Counted from the first letter of the stretch, positions 14,661 to 23,960 are shown. The stretch: 30,786 nt of DNA from Candidatus Peregrinibacteria bacterium CG_4_9_14_0_2_um_filter_41_14 (GCA_002788755.1 PFRW01000064.1:1-30786), one strand, 5' to 3'. The notes: generated by a model from the letters alone, not told the origin. A program made the numbers and translations.

Positions 14661-15239
14661 ATGACAAACCTAATTTTAACGGGTATGCGTGGCAGCGGCA
14701 AAACTCACATTGCCCGCAAAATCGCCACAACCCTAAAACGCCGTCACATCGACATCGATAAAGAAATCCAAAGACAAGAACGGATGTCCATCAGTCATAT
14801 TGTTAATAAAAAAGGCTGGCCCCATTTTCGTAAAATCGAAAAATACGTCACTCGTCGCGTTTCCAATCTTAAAGACGTTGTTATTAGCGCCGGTGGCGGC
14901 ACAATTATCGACAACGAAAACACCCGTAAACTCAAAAAACACGGCATCATCGTTTTTTTGGATGCACCTGTAAAAATTCTTGCCGCTCGTATTTTAGCTT
15001 ACGAAGAAGAAACCGAAAAAAGACCATCGCTAACCGCAGCCAAAAACTTAGAAGAAGAAATGACCAACGTCTGGAACAAACGCCAACAACAATATCGCGA
15101 AACCGCTAACTACACAGTCGACGTTAGCCAAGACTCCGACAATCTCAAACAAGATCTCCGCGATAAAAGCAAAAAAATCATCGACGTCGTCTCCGCCGAT
15201 TATCCCGAATTTTGCAAACCGGAAGAACTAAAGAGCTAA
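14661..15239 (+). CDS. aroK: shikimate kinase
   Basis: Phosphorylates shikimate at the 3-hydroxyl in the cytoplasm. Walker A is GMRGSGKT (8-15). The DxD pair Asp31/Asp33 (HIDIDKEI) binds magnesium and shikimate, Arg57 (HFRKIE) and the GGG at 78-80 (ISAGGGTI) bind shikimate, and the lid arginine is in KRPSLT (120-124) with a later QQQYRETA. The body matches the family at about 170 residues. A tail of about 20 charged residues is extra. It is on the plus strand with its own promoter, apart from aroB/aroA, and its end overlaps convergent nadA by 12 bases. Gluconate kinase is excluded by the shikimate-site residues. Confidence 0.92.
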   Translation: MTNLILTGMRGSGKTHIARKIATTLKRRHIDIDKEIQRQERMSISHIVNKKGWPHFRKIEKYVTRRVSNLKDVVISAGGGTIIDNENTRKLKKHGIIVFLDAPVKILAARILAYEEETEKRPSLTAAKNLEEEMTNVWNKRQQQYRETANYTVDVSQDSDNLKQDLRDKSKKIIDVVSADYPEFCKPEELKS

Positions 15240-16271
15240 CATCCGCTCCAACGCCACAGCCGCCCGCACTCTTATTTCTGGATCAACAATAATCTGATTC
15301 ACAATATCGCCTTTTACCAATGCCTCCAAATTCTGGCACAAATGCTCCGGACTGGTTCTATCCATCATACTACACATACAAATTGGACTACCCAACAACT
15401 GAATCTTTTTATCCGGATGCTGTTTAATTAAACGTCCCACCAAATGAATTTCTGTTGCCACCAACCAACTGGACCCTGGCGGCGCCGCCGCTAACGTACT
15501 TATAATAAACTCCGTCGATCCCATAAAATCGGTGGCTTGCGCCACTGCATAAGGGACTTCCGGATGCACCAAAACCTTTATTGCCGGATCTAGCCTGCGC
15601 GCTTCCACAATATCTTCCACCTTAAAGCGATTATGCACAGGGCAACACCCCGACCATAAAATAACCTTGGAATTTTCCAACTGCTCCTTTGTTAAACCAC
15701 CATTAGGCAAAAAAGGATTATATAAAACAATCTGCTCCAAAGGAATCCCTTGATTAACTGCCGTATTTCGCCCCAAATGTTGATCGGGAAAAAAGAAAAT
15801 CTTCTCCTTCTGCTTAAATCCATATTCCAAAGCCTTAGGCGCATTGGTCGAAGTACAAACCAAGCCACCATGATCACCACAAAACGCCTTTAACGAGGCG
15901 TAACTATTAATATACGTAATGGGTACAATTGTATCACCCAACAAAGCTTGTAACTGCTTCCAAGCCTTTTCCACTTGATGGATTTGCGCCATATCGGCCA
16001 TGGGACAACCGGCCGTTTCATCCGGCAAAGTCACAATTCGTTCACCCTCTGTAACAATGTCTGCTGTTTCCGCCATAAAATGCACACCACAAAAAACAAT
16101 AAACTCAGCCTTACTATCCCGCGCCAACCGTGACAACTTTAAGGAATCACCAAAAGCATCACCATGGTCATAAACATCATCGCGCTGATAATGATGTGCC
16201 AACACAATAACTCGCTCACCCAATTTTTCTTTAGCCGCTCGAATGCGATTTGCCACATCGTCCTTAGCCAT
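15228..16271 (-). CDS. nadA: quinolinate synthase
   Basis: A 4Fe-4S enzyme that condenses iminoaspartate with dihydroxyacetone phosphate to quinolinate, for de novo NAD synthesis. The N-terminus has VIVLAHHYQRDDVYD. Cluster cysteines can be placed at Cys61 (FCGVHFMAETA), in WSGCCPVH (209-210) and in SPICMCSMM (298/300). GDSLKLSR and PEVPYAVAQATDFMGST are further signatures. At 347 residues it is full length. No nadB or nadC is in the window. It is the last gene of the aroB-aroA-unknown-MFS-nadA run, 4 bases after the MFS gene, and its tail overlaps convergent aroK. Confidence 0.96.
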   Translation of the reverse strand: MAKDDVANRIRAAKEKLGERVIVLAHHYQRDDVYDHGDAFGDSLKLSRLARDSKAEFIVFCGVHFMAETADIVTEGERIVTLPDETAGCPMADMAQIHQVEKAWKQLQALLGDTIVPITYINSYASLKAFCGDHGGLVCTSTNAPKALEYGFKQKEKIFFFPDQHLGRNTAVNQGIPLEQIVLYNPFLPNGGLTKEQLENSKVILWSGCCPVHNRFKVEDIVEARRLDPAIKVLVHPEVPYAVAQATDFMGSTEFIISTLAAAPPGSSWLVATEIHLVGRLIKQHPDKKIQLLGSPICMCSMMDRTSPEHLCQNLEALVKGDIVNQIIVDPEIRVRAAVALERMLAL

Positions 16272-16275
16272 ACGC

Positions 16276-17430
16276 TTAATTAAATAGTCGATGTCTAATC
16301 TTCGGCAACCACTTTAAACCCGCCACAATCACAATTGCAACCAAAACCGAAACAAACCCGGAAACAAAAAGGGGAACCGACACACTACTGATATCCATCA
16401 CATATCCATATACAAACGAACTAATTCCCGTCGCCACTACTGTCAAAAAAGTCAAAACCCCAAAATTACTGGAAAGCGATCGCTCCGGAAACAACTCCGC
16501 CAAACCGTGATACATAAACGTAAACACCGCCGCATCGCCAACCTCATGAATAACACGCGCCAACAAAGACAACCCCACATTAGGCACTACCATTGCCATA
16601 TGAAAAATCCCCGAAACCAACAAACCAATTACCAAAAAATACCCGCTTGGAACTCCTTTTTCTATCGCTCTCGAAAAGTAAAAACTGGCAAACCCCATAA
16701 TAAAAATCCCGGTCGACATGTATGCCCCAATATGCCAGCCTTCAAGCAGCAAAACATTTTTTAAAAAGGGGACATAAGCCACAACTTCCGCACCAAAATG
16801 CAAAGCAAAAATTGCCAAAGTAATCATAAAAAAAGCGACCTTAACATCCTTCAAATCTTGCCAAAGATCCCCAAAACTCAACTCTGTTTTAACTTTTGTC
16901 GCAAAAAAGAAACTAGCCGCAAAAATTAATATCAGCCCCACAAAACTAGCCTTAATAATCCCATCAAACCCGACCTCTCCCAACAAATAAGTCCCAACAA
17001 GCATCCCTATGCCAATCCCCACAAATCGCAAAACCAAAAACCAAGACATAAAGCCCTTTTTCTGTAATTGCTTCTGCACTCGCAACACAAAACTATCAAT
17101 CGAAATATCCACCAACCGCTGCCCAATTCCACTTAAAACAAACGCCAACAAAATCACTAAAAAACTATCAAAATAAAACACCAATCCCAACTGCGTCATA
17201 AACAAAACGAGCCCCAACTGCATCAAATGCCGAGAAGAAAAGCGATCATTGGCAAACCCGGAAGGCACACTCGCCACCAAACTCACAATACTGTTTACTC
17301 CCAAAATTAAACCAACCTCTGTCGCCAAAAAACCTTTATCCAACAAAAACAAAGCCCAAAAAAAATAACTTAGGTTATATACCAGCCGATAAAACATCGA
17401 AATAACGATGGGTAGGGCAGGGAACTTCAT
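16276..17430 (-). CDS. major facilitator superfamily transporter
   Basis: A 384-residue integral membrane protein with about 12 hydrophobic helices. It has an MFS-like loop after helix 2 (ASVPSGFANDRFSSRHLMQLG, a form of GxxaDrfgrr). The substrate cannot be told from sequence. The second half has the usual shape, with a loop around residues 185-195 that separates the two six-helix bundles. It lies between the unknown 214-residue gene (14-base gap) and nadA (4-base gap), so a link to NAD or aromatic precursors is possible but unproven. Confidence 0.85.
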   Translation of the reverse strand: MKFPALPIVISMFYRLVYNLSYFFWALFLLDKGFLATEVGLILGVNSIVSLVASVPSGFANDRFSSRHLMQLGLVLFMTQLGLVFYFDSFLVILLAFVLSGIGQRLVDISIDSFVLRVQKQLQKKGFMSWFLVLRFVGIGIGMLVGTYLLGEVGFDGIIKASFVGLILIFAASFFFATKVKTELSFGDLWQDLKDVKVAFFMITLAIFALHFGAEVVAYVPFLKNVLLLEGWHIGAYMSTGIFIMGFASFYFSRAIEKGVPSGYFLVIGLLVSGIFHMAMVVPNVGLSLLARVIHEVGDAAVFTFMYHGLAELFPERSLSSNFGVLTFLTVVATGISSFVYGYVMDISSVSVPLFVSGFVSVLVAIVIVAGLKWLPKIRHRLFN

Positions 17431-17444
17431 AGATTTAATTTGGA

Positions 17445-18089
17445 TTATATCTCAGCAGTTTTCCATGTACCTTCACCCGGAAACATTGAAGCAAAAATTT
17501 GCTGAATTTGTTCTAATTCCTGATCAGTAACATTTGTAACATGAAAACGCACAAAATTAGGAATATTAAACAACACCGTCTTCAACATAGCAAGATCAGA
17601 AAAATCCGCAAAATCTAACTTTAAATTTTTAATTAAACCACCCAGCACTTTCGCTTTCATATCACTATTCTGTAAAACTTCCAAAATATTACCATGTTTC
17701 GGTAAACAACGACACAAATCCAAAAGTCGCGCATTATTTAAATCAGGACTTTTAAGTTCAGACTCAATTCGATTTTCTAATTGTAGCCATTCTTCATCCG
17801 ATAATTTAATCACTAGTAACTTCTGAAAAAGCACATCCCACCATTTTACAAAAGCATAAATAAACTCACTTCGCTCCTCTTTGGTTTTTCCACAACTTGG
17901 TACAATTGCTAAATGTGCCTCGATTTCCCTTAAAACTACATCCTTTTCAACATCATTAAAAAATTGACAAACCACATCGTTAACCAATTCCATAATTTGT
18001 TTAACAAAAACAGATGATCCCAAGCCTTTATCATCAGATTCAACACTCATCCACCTAACTGGAAACCCTTCGATACCTTCAAAAGACAT
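17445..18089 (-). CDS. hypothetical protein, 214 residues
   Basis: I do not recognise this protein. It lacks signal peptide and membrane helices, and appears mostly alpha-helical and acidic, with long amphipathic stretches such as LSDEEWLQLENRIESELKS and TDQELEQIQQIFASMFPG. Cysteines are scattered (CQFF, PSCGK, DLCRCLP) with one CxC but no metal-site spacing. Codons favour A/T endings compared with the flanking aroA and MFS genes. It is 39 bases after aroA and 14 before the MFS gene on the same strand, so probably cotranscribed. The frame and context support a real gene. Confidence 0.7.
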   Translation of the reverse strand: MSFEGIEGFPVRWMSVESDDKGLGSSVFVKQIMELVNDVVCQFFNDVEKDVVLREIEAHLAIVPSCGKTKEERSEFIYAFVKWWDVLFQKLLVIKLSDEEWLQLENRIESELKSPDLNNARLLDLCRCLPKHGNILEVLQNSDMKAKVLGGLIKNLKLDFADFSDLAMLKTVLFNIPNFVRFHVTNVTDQELEQIQQIFASMFPGEGTWKTAEI

Positions 18090-18128
18090 TTTTAATGGGT
18101 TTAATGCAGATTACAATCATCCTCCACA

Positions 18129-19400
18129 TCACCCCCTTCTGTCAACAAAACCCCAATCATCCCAAAAAGTCGGGTACGTTTTACTGACACAGCTGGGATT
18201 TGTAATCACTAAATTAGGTTGCAATAATTGCACAATCGCAAAACACATCGCCATCCGATGATCATTATATGTATCGATTTCCGCCGCTATTAAAAGATCC
18301 GTCTCCACCCCAAAAACGGTTAAACTATCTACACCTGCCACGGCCTTTACTCCTACTTTTTGCAATTCGGTTACCAAAGCCTCAATTCGATCACACTCTT
18401 TTACCCTTAAACTGCCTATTCCTGTTAATTTCATTTTTTGATTACTAACCGCCGCTGTTATTGCCAAAGTCATTGCCGCATCCGGAAAATTCGTACAATC
18501 AATCAATTCCGGCAACTGTAAATGACCCGTACCAGCTACCACAATGCCCTGTTCCAAATCCTCAACCTTTACCCCCGCCTTTTCCATAACCTCCAAAAAC
18601 AAGCGATCTCCCTGCAAACTATTTAAATGTAAATCTTTTAATAAAAACTCTTCACCTGTAACTGCTGTCCTTGCAATCCAATAACTTGCCGACGAAAAAT
18701 CAGGCTCAACGATATATTCAGGTTTTACCAACTTTTGTTGTCCCTCAATCATAAAATAATTTTTTGCATGATCAACCTGCACCTCAAACCCCAAATCCAT
18801 TAACATCCCCAACGTCAAATCTACATAACTTTCGGAAATCATATTGCCACTGCGCGCCACAATTGTTTTTCCCGACCAAAAAAGTGCATTTAAAAGCACA
18901 CCGCTTAAATATTGGCTACTAATTTGCTGATCCACTATACAAGTTCGCTCCACATCTGTTGCCAATTTTTTTCCTGTAATCAATAAAGGCAAATAACCTT
19001 CCTCAGTTTCATATTCAATATTCGCACCCAGTTGTTCGAGCGCCTCAATTAAAGGCTTAATCGGCCGCTCATGCATCCGCTTATTGCCATACAAACGGTA
19101 TTTACCCGGTAAAAAACTCAACGCCACCGTTAAAAAGCGCGCCGCTGTACCGGCATTTTCCACATACAGTTCCACAATATCCCCGGCATCCTTAAACTGC
19201 CCGGGCTTCATTTTTACATCAAAAGCATATTCATTTTCTACTGTTACTTCCACATCAACCCCCAATTTTTGCAACACTTCCAACATCACTTTCGTATCAT
19301 CACTTTTTAAAACATTTTTTAAATAAAACGGCTCATACAAACCAATTAATAAAGCTCGATTAGATAAACTCTTAGAAGGTGGAATGATAATTTCACGCAT
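18129..19400 (-). CDS. aroA: 3-phosphoshikimate 1-carboxyvinyltransferase (EPSP synthase)
   Basis: Transfers the enolpyruvyl group of PEP to shikimate-3-phosphate. Substrate-site motifs: PPSKSLSNRALLIG at the start, ENAGTAARFLTV (the LxNAGTAxR signature), a shortened NKRMHERPI (GNxRMxxRP), SSQYLSGVLLNAL, DFSSASYWIA with the catalytic Asp region, RVKECDRIEAL and DTYNDHRMAMCFAI. The C-terminal FPDAAMTLA is also present. The frame opens further upstream, but those 16 codons overlap aroB in another frame and do not belong to the fold. The ATG at 19400 gives 423 residues and an 8-base ATGCGTGA overlap with the aroB stop. Confidence 0.96.
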   Translation of the reverse strand: MREIIIPPSKSLSNRALLIGLYEPFYLKNVLKSDDTKVMLEVLQKLGVDVEVTVENEYAFDVKMKPGQFKDAGDIVELYVENAGTAARFLTVALSFLPGKYRLYGNKRMHERPIKPLIEALEQLGANIEYETEEGYLPLLITGKKLATDVERTCIVDQQISSQYLSGVLLNALFWSGKTIVARSGNMISESYVDLTLGMLMDLGFEVQVDHAKNYFMIEGQQKLVKPEYIVEPDFSSASYWIARTAVTGEEFLLKDLHLNSLQGDRLFLEVMEKAGVKVEDLEQGIVVAGTGHLQLPELIDCTNFPDAAMTLAITAAVSNQKMKLTGIGSLRVKECDRIEALVTELQKVGVKAVAGVDSLTVFGVETDLLIAAEIDTYNDHRMAMCFAIVQLLQPNLVITNPSCVSKTYPTFWDDWGFVDRRG

Positions 19401-20442
19401 AAAATTGTTGCCAAATTTTAGTAAATAGAGATTGATCAATCGGCGCAATTTTAACGGCTTGTCCTAATTTTTCTACCAAGGCAAAAATCACCGCACCATC
19501 CAAATTCTTCTTATCAAACTGCATCACCTGCCACATTGCTTCAACAGTAAACTTTGCATTTAACGTTATCGGCAATTCGCACAATTCCAAAATTTTCACA
19601 ATCTCTGCAAAATCCGTCTCACTCAAATAGCCCAACTCTTTGCTAATCATACTTTCTACAACTATGCCCAAACTAACGGCTTCGCCATGCTTAATTTTAT
19701 AACCAGACAAATGCTCAAGCGCATGTCCCACCGTATGCCCTACATTCAAATATTTACGCACGCCATGCTCTTTTTCATCCATGGCCACAATCTCCAACTT
19801 AACCGCCGCCGCCATAGTTACCAACTCCTTCAAAACTAAAATCTCACCTGCCAAAATCGCTTCTCGATTATTTTTAAGATAATCCAATAAAGCTATATCT
19901 TTAATTAGCCCATGCTTAACAACCTCCGCCAGACCAGAAACTAATTCCACCTTAGGCAAAGTTTGTAAAAATTCCGGAACCATATAAATCGCCTCCGCTT
20001 GATAAAAAGTCCCCAACAAATTTTTCCCCTCTTTAGTATCCACCCCCGTTTTACCACCAATACTGGCATCGACCATCGCCAATAGGGAAGTCGGCACCTG
20101 CACAAATTTCACCCCTCGCATATAAATCGATGCCAAAAACCCGGCTAAATCACCGGTTACACCGCCACCCAAAGCCACAATTAAACTGTTACGGTCAAAA
20201 TTACGATTTAATAATTCTGCCGCCAACTCTTCTAAAGTAATCAAGTTTTTGTTTTCCTCACCAGCCGCAAACGTCAACAACTCCACTTCTAACCCCAATG
20301 CAACCAACTCTTTTTGCAAAGATTCACCATAAAGCACCGCTACATTACCATCTGCAACAATAGCCAGTTTAGACACATCACCAAACTCTTTTTTAATAGA
20401 TTTTGCCAATTCTTCAAGAACTACATTTTTGATCACAAGCAA
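19393..20442 (-). CDS. aroB: 3-dehydroquinate synthase
   Basis: Converts DAHP to 3-dehydroquinate with NAD and a divalent metal. NAD-binding and active-site motifs are intact: IVALGGGVTGDLAGFLASIYMRG, FVQVPTSLLAMVDASIGGKTGVD, NLLGTFYQ, and the metal-binding His pair in NVGHTVGHALEH and KHGEAVSLG. At 349 residues it is full length. It ends in TGA, which is used here as a stop inside the aroA start, evidence for the standard code. It is first in the minus-strand run, so this operon carries the second and sixth of the seven shikimate steps; aroK is on the opposite strand. Confidence 0.97.
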   Translation of the reverse strand: MLVIKNVVLEELAKSIKKEFGDVSKLAIVADGNVAVLYGESLQKELVALGLEVELLTFAAGEENKNLITLEELAAELLNRNFDRNSLIVALGGGVTGDLAGFLASIYMRGVKFVQVPTSLLAMVDASIGGKTGVDTKEGKNLLGTFYQAEAIYMVPEFLQTLPKVELVSGLAEVVKHGLIKDIALLDYLKNNREAILAGEILVLKELVTMAAAVKLEIVAMDEKEHGVRKYLNVGHTVGHALEHLSGYKIKHGEAVSLGIVVESMISKELGYLSETDFAEIVKILELCELPITLNAKFTVEAMWQVMQFDKKNLDGAVIFALVEKLGQAVKIAPIDQSLFTKIWQQFYA

Positions 20443-20504
20443 ACAATTAAAAAGTACAGCCCCAACTTTATCAGAATATTAGCCAAGACCTAAGCAAAAA
20501 AAAT

Positions 20505-20533
20505 TTGACAAAAAAAATTGTATAGTTTAAGTT
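20505..20533 (+). promoter_or_regulatory. promoter of tatD
   Basis: A consensus -35 TTGACA (20505-20510) is followed at 17 bases by a weak -10 TAAGTT (20528-20533). The surrounding A-tracts may help as UP-like sequence. The predicted leader is about 55 bases. Confidence 0.45.
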
Positions 20534-20595
20534 TCAATTAATTTCCGAATTTTTTAAAGCCTCACGCAAATCGCAAAGAGGTACTTTTCTCAAGT

Positions 20596-21333
20596 ATGAA
20601 AAACACAATTCTAGACACAACACTAACTCCCCAAAATTATTTTGACTCCCACTGTCATCTCCAATTTCCCGAATTTGACGAAAACCGCGACGAAGTCATA
20701 AACCGCGCACGCGCAGCTGGGCTCAGCAAACTCCTAATCCCCGGCACAGACTTTGAGTCATCTGTAAAAGCTGTAGAACTAGCCAACAAATACCCCGACT
20801 ATATAGAAGCCGCCATCGGCAACCACCCCTACGAAGCCGACAAATCCACCGACGCCCAAATGGCGCAATACGAAGACCTAATCAAAACCAATCCCACCAT
20901 CACCGCCATCGGCGAAACCGGCCTCGACACATTCCGTAATGCCTTAGACATCCAAATCCAAATCAATTCATTGACAAAACACGCAAAACTTGCTAAATTT
21001 TACAACTATTACCTGATCATCCACAGTCGCGAGACCGACGAAGTCACCTCCGCAATTCTCAAAATTCTCCAAGAGCAAAAAATCGAAAAAGTAATCTTCC
21101 ACTGTTTCTCCGGATCCCAAGAAACCGCCAAAACAATTTGGAGCAGGGGATACAAAACCTCCTTCAGCTGCAACATCACCTATCCCAAAAACGAAGCCCT
21201 CCTCCAAACATTCAAAACCTGCCCCGCTTCACTCCGCCTCCTCGAAACCGATTCCCCCTATTTAGCCCCCCAAAGCCAACGCGGCAAACGCAACGAGCCG
21301 GCAAATGTGAAGGACTTACTACAATATTTATAA
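20596..21333 (+). CDS. tatD: TatD family metal-dependent DNase
   Basis: A TIM-barrel hydrolase of the TatD family, with 3'-5' DNA exonuclease activity in studied members. Metal ligands can be followed: DSHCHL with His19 and His21, the Glu in AIGETGLD, the His in IIHSRE, the His in FHCFSG and the Asp in LLETDSPYLAP. The 245 residues are slightly shorter than usual (255-265). Codons end mostly in C, unlike the large gene that follows. It is transcribed alone or with the gene at 21418, 84 bases downstream. Confidence 0.95.
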   Translation: MKNTILDTTLTPQNYFDSHCHLQFPEFDENRDEVINRARAAGLSKLLIPGTDFESSVKAVELANKYPDYIEAAIGNHPYEADKSTDAQMAQYEDLIKTNPTITAIGETGLDTFRNALDIQIQINSLTKHAKLAKFYNYYLIIHSRETDEVTSAILKILQEQKIEKVIFHCFSGSQETAKTIWSRGYKTSFSCNITYPKNEALLQTFKTCPASLRLLETDSPYLAPQSQRGKRNEPANVKDLLQYL

Positions 21334-21341
21334 ACTCTTAG

Positions 21342-21356
21342 CACATTAAAAATGTG
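21342..21356. repeat. inverted repeat CACATT-AAA-AATGTG
   Basis: Perfect 6-base arms around AAA, 9 bases after the tatD stop. No T-run follows, so it is not a normal terminator. It may be an operator upstream of the 846-residue gene. Confidence 0.35.
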
Positions 21357-21396
21357 AACAAACCTAAGGAAATTAGCGCAATACAAATAGCACACA

Positions 21397-21413
21397 CTTT
21401 GATCTAATCAAAG
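21397..21413. promoter_or_regulatory. inverted repeat CTTTGAT-CTA-ATCAAAG just before the 846-residue gene
   Basis: Perfect 7-base arms with a 3-base centre, ending 4 bases before the ATG at 21418. As RNA it would form a small hairpin over the ribosome landing site; as DNA it has the size of a dimer operator. No Shine-Dalgarno is present. Either use would give control at the start of this gene, but neither is proven. Confidence 0.45.
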
Positions 21414-21417
21414 CATA

Positions 21418-23958
21418 ATGACACAAAGAGAAACAACAAGTTTAGAACTACCACCGACTAGCACCGGATTGACCATACTTTATGAAACAATCCAAGAAAA
21501 AAATATTGACGAACTTACGTCATGGGTAAAAGCAATGGTCAACACACTATTTAGAGACAATGCAGTATTATCTGCTCCAAGTATCGCTAGAATTTGGGGG
21601 CATGAAAAAGGTGACAAATCATTAAACTTAGATCAAGTAATAATACTAGCCTCATCATTATTTGGAGAAAATTTTCTTACAGATTTATTAGATAAACCCA
21701 ATAATATTGATGATTTACTTGCAATAATTAACAACACAAAACCAACTACAAAAGATGGATTTGAAAAACTGCGATCTGCTTTAGCACTTCTACACGTAGC
21801 ACACGCAGAAAATTATGCGGCAACCGAATGGGATCACGAAAGAAACCTTGGGATTACTCAATCATTAAGAGAAAGAGTTGCAAGCATAACAACCGAATTT
21901 GGAGGTAATACCTACCTACAAAGTCCATCAAATGCCCTAATGCGAGTTGAAATAGATTCAATAAAAATAGCCGATCCTAAAGACCCCAATGGCGCTATCA
22001 GAAAATTCCTACAAAGACCCGAAGTCTCAACCTTATCAATGATTTTTGACGGAATTAGACTTTCAATTCAGCTACCTAAAGATGTCAAAGCTATTGAAAT
22101 AAATGGTTATTTAGAGATGATTCTCACAATTTTTTGTGAAAATACTGGTACGGATATTTACAGAATTAAAAGTACCTTAGAAAGTGGCCACGCAAACGAT
22201 AGTAGCACTGGCAAACATAGGGCATTACATTTTAACAGTAATTTAAGGTGTGTAACCTGGCATGCTAATGCCGAATTAAAATACGCATTGCATAATCACG
22301 ATACAATCACTCAAGAAGCGCTAAACAACTTATGTAATGAATATAATCACAACCTAGATGAACTAACACACCTAACATTAGCCCTCATTCATAACACTTC
22401 CGGATCCAAAGAAATAGTTGCCCAGTTAACGGCAAAACATCTTAGTTCACACAAAAATGCCGATCAAAAAATTAAAGGATTTATTTTTCATGCTGAAAAC
22501 TATTTTAGTAAACACCTTGGTAAACCAACTACCATGAGTATCATGCAACCACAAGAAGAATCACACGTAGTACCAATTGAAATACAAGTAAAAGCATATT
22601 TTCCCGAACAAGAAGAAACAGCCGACCATATAGATTATGATAAAAGAAGAATGCGCTCACTGAGAGAGATGCATGGATTTGAACAAGAATATATAGACTA
22701 TTTGTCCGACTTAATTGAATTTGCAGAAGAATTAGCTTATTGCCATCAAGGAGATCACGTAAAAGTAGTCGAAGATTTTCATCACGCACAAAAGCAATAT
22801 GTAATAAAATTATTACAAATCATCTTTGAAAATGAAGGAAATCTAGAATTCCTAAAAGACATAACATACAACTCTACAGCCGAAAAAGAAGAAGATTTCT
22901 CATTTGTATATTATAAATTACTACGAATAATCAAAATACTCAGAGGGAAACCTGAATACAAAGACCAACTTGATACCTTTGTTACATTTATCAAAAATCA
23001 TACAATAAAAAATTCCGACGATTTAAATGAAGACACCTTATGGGCCACCATCGACCATCAACTCGACAACGACCCCGAAGAATTACTAAAAAGAAACTTA
23101 GCAACCCTTATAAAAGATATTTTTTGTGGTAAAGAAGGAAGCCCAACCGGAGCACGTGGAATTAGTGACATTTATGATGAACTAATGACAGTGAATTCTG
23201 GAATAATTATTCCTAATAATCTTTTAAACAATCCGGAACATAGCAAAGATTTAAAAAAAAGATTAAACATTAACTTAGCTAAGCTAATGATGCGCACAAT
23301 TAGTGAATTTTTAAACGAACACCAACAAGAATTCATCACTACGTATCTAAATAATCTACAAGAATTAATCGATAATTTTCCTGAAAACTCCTTATCTAAA
23401 AAGATTTTAAATGGCTTTATTAAAAGTATCACGACTAATAAATATGCCTCTTTAACTCAACTATTTGAAGATGCAAATAAAATTTTTATAGCAATTAAAA
23501 GTAATAATCCTGAATCACACGAACGAGTTGATGAATTTAAAAACAATAATAACTATCAAGATCCTAAATTACAATTCATCAAAGGGAGGATGTCTTACGT
23601 AGGTGAAAACCCCAATGACAATGATAATATTGGCAATATTACCATTGATAACATGAGGGGAATTATCAGGGAATGTATAATGCTAAACCTAGAATTCGAC
23701 GATTTCCTACATATAAACGGCCCTAATAACGGTGTAACCTTTATGATTCCAGAAAGTACAACTTCAATAGCAAACACATTGATTGCATTATACAAAGGCA
23801 TAACCGTCCATGTTGCAAAATTAAAAAAAGCCAAATTAACAAATAAACCATCCCATAATTTACAACAATCCACAAATAACGCGCAAGAAACCTTACAAAG
23901 AATCTGGGATGAGGAATTAAGAAGATGGCATCAAATAGGCACCGATATCCTTAACTAA
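21418..23958 (+). CDS. large hypothetical protein, 846 residues
   Basis: I cannot assign a function. It has no signal peptide or membrane helix and is mainly helical, rich in Asn, Lys, Ile and Glu. Residues about 49-92 (SAPSIARIW, then LNLDQVIILASSLFG) look somewhat like the second half of an XRE-type DNA-binding domain. Residues 208-216 (IFDGIRLSI), 266-272 (KHRALHF) and 386-407 (IEIQVKAYF, then ADHIDY) recall, in that order, the GIR, YRSLH and ExQxR...AExxH-Y pieces of RelA/SpoT synthetase domains, but the spacing differs by about 100 residues, so this is only a lead. Codons favour A/T ends, unlike tatD upstream. Its stop is 2 bases from the convergent radA stop. Such traits suggest late acquisition or a fast-evolving lineage gene. 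Confidence 0.75.
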   Translation: MTQRETTSLELPPTSTGLTILYETIQEKNIDELTSWVKAMVNTLFRDNAVLSAPSIARIWGHEKGDKSLNLDQVIILASSLFGENFLTDLLDKPNNIDDLLAIINNTKPTTKDGFEKLRSALALLHVAHAENYAATEWDHERNLGITQSLRERVASITTEFGGNTYLQSPSNALMRVEIDSIKIADPKDPNGAIRKFLQRPEVSTLSMIFDGIRLSIQLPKDVKAIEINGYLEMILTIFCENTGTDIYRIKSTLESGHANDSSTGKHRALHFNSNLRCVTWHANAELKYALHNHDTITQEALNNLCNEYNHNLDELTHLTLALIHNTSGSKEIVAQLTAKHLSSHKNADQKIKGFIFHAENYFSKHLGKPTTMSIMQPQEESHVVPIEIQVKAYFPEQEETADHIDYDKRRMRSLREMHGFEQEYIDYLSDLIEFAEELAYCHQGDHVKVVEDFHHAQKQYVIKLLQIIFENEGNLEFLKDITYNSTAEKEEDFSFVYYKLLRIIKILRGKPEYKDQLDTFVTFIKNHTIKNSDDLNEDTLWATIDHQLDNDPEELLKRNLATLIKDIFCGKEGSPTGARGISDIYDELMTVNSGIIIPNNLLNNPEHSKDLKKRLNINLAKLMMRTISEFLNEHQQEFITTYLNNLQELIDNFPENSLSKKILNGFIKSITTNKYASLTQLFEDANKIFIAIKSNNPESHERVDEFKNNNNYQDPKLQFIKGRMSYVGENPNDNDNIGNITIDNMRGIIRECIMLNLEFDDFLHINGPNNGVTFMIPESTTSIANTLIALYKGITVHVAKLKKAKLTNKPSHNLQQSTNNAQETLQRIWDEELRRWHQIGTDILN

Positions 23959-23960
23959 CG

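Noticed and set aside
18135..18150. TTGACA on the minus strand ahead of the 214-residue gene as a promoter
   Set aside because: No acceptable -10 occurs at 16-18 bases; the motif lies in the aroA coding end.
19401..19448. Longer aroA start
   Set aside because: These 16 codons lie within the aroB reading frame and do not match EPSP synthase.
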